In this document: one piece after another, positions 63,622-64,000 of the stretch
How the letters are laid out: every line of letters begins with the position of its first letter
Numbering within the stretch: position 1 is the first letter of the stretch
Source: Liolophura sinensis
Lineage: Eukaryota > Mollusca > Polyplacophora > Chitonida > Chitonidae
Direction: 5' to 3'
DNA: 64,000 nucleotides
Assembly (NCBI RefSeq): GCF_032854445.1
Contig: NC_088295.1
Coordinates: forward strand, 19,395,385 to 19,459,384
Program-made: the position numbers and the translations under genes
The notes under the pieces: generated by a model
Told to the model about the DNA's origin: nothing
The model's database searches: none
What the model saw: only the letters and a program-made list of their open reading frames with translations

Positions 63622-64000
63622 CAATGGCTTTTCATTTTGTTTAAGTTGCAGTTAAATGGCTTGTGGTGTCTTAAGGTTTCTCAGGTGCACCTATTGCTGT
63701 ACAGTGCTAGTGTATATTTCTTCACTTCGTTAAAACCACTGGTAGCGTCCTTATCTTTAATTTTTTTTTTTTTTTCATTTGCATGCTGTTGTCACATTTG
63801 TATGGCGAAAGCAAAAGCTGAATGATGTTTTCCACCTACCACGTGTTAGCGGAACTGTAACTGTGTTAAAGCAAAAGATTGTTTTGTCACCTGGCTTTGC
63901 TTTGTCACAGGGCACAAGCTTTGGACACATGGCTAGGGGCTGCAACTATATTTTTTTTAACGCTCAGTGACTTGTCACATGAAATGATTGGGTTACACAA

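Larger units (their letters stand above)
62850..64000 (+). other. ANK: Probable 3' UTR
   Basis: AT-rich sequence after the stop, with AATAAA at 63020-63025 and again at 63616-63621, so transcripts could end at about 63045 or 63640. Open frames at 63332-63970 are low-complexity, Phe/Leu-rich chance frames. The true end cannot be fixed from sequence. Confidence 0.5.

Noticed and set aside
63332-63970. Phe/Leu-rich frames in the last kilobase
   Set aside because: Produced by T-rich 3' UTR sequence; no start context and no similarity to any tail exon.
1-64000. Bacterial, viral or CRISPR-type systems
   Set aside because: No operon structure, no repeat-spacer array, no retroviral or transposase frames. 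The window is an ordinary intron-rich animal gene with SINE remnants.

Overview
The window is a stretch of animal nuclear DNA that holds essentially one gene, read on the + strand: a full-length, intron-rich ankyrin (ANK family membrane-skeleton adaptor). I could place about 46 coding exons between position 633 (start codon) and 62849 (stop codon). If all are used, they encode roughly 3,223 residues. The organism is probably a lophotrochozoan (mollusc or brachiopod type). The reasons are a single long invertebrate-style ankyrin with its giant tail exon after the death domain, frequent TACATGTA-type palindromes, and several intronic copies of a tRNA-derived SINE family whose 3' end reads TTTCCTCCCACCATAATGCTGG...(AAAT)n. 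I recognise that tail from memory as typical of these animals. I cannot name the species.

Layout. 1-632: probable 5' UTR with a possible splice acceptor at 214. 633-740: first coding exon (polyalanine start). 741-13201: very long first intron with a possible alternative promoter and first exon near 7010-7252. 13202-27577: ankyrin-repeat domain, 24 repeats, mostly on symmetric 99-nt exons (one repeat each) or 198-nt exons (two repeats), with a 30-nt microexon between repeats 6 and 7. 30245-37137: unstructured linker on six exons with internal duplications. 41877-49343: ZU5-N, ZU5-C and UPA supermodule that binds spectrin. 49812-51423: death domain. 51900-62849: acidic C-terminal tail, including one 3.4-kb giant exon (53825-57220) made largely of 27/28-residue Glu/Ser-rich repeats arranged in a 414-bp higher-order unit. 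62850-64000: probable 3' UTR with two AATAAA signals.

How the parts work together. In known ankyrins the repeat domain holds membrane proteins (channels, exchangers, L1-type adhesion molecules), the ZU5-UPA module ties them to beta-spectrin, and the tail tunes localisation; giant tails are neuronal. Many exons here are symmetric in phase (0-0 in the repeat domain and linker; 1-1 in the tail), so whole repeats, linker pieces or the giant tail can be skipped without losing frame.

Points that most deserve a second look: (i) the ZU5-N exon junction (42102/43816), where the reading frame closes only if one surplus C on each side is ignored; (ii) the higher-order repeat in the giant exon; (iii) candidate microexons and alternative terminal exons (38867-38884, 37831-37926, 52562-52782); (iv) homology between tail exons (the shared VDDRRPVA motif). 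Most other open reading frames in the window are chance frames in introns or shadows of the coding exons.
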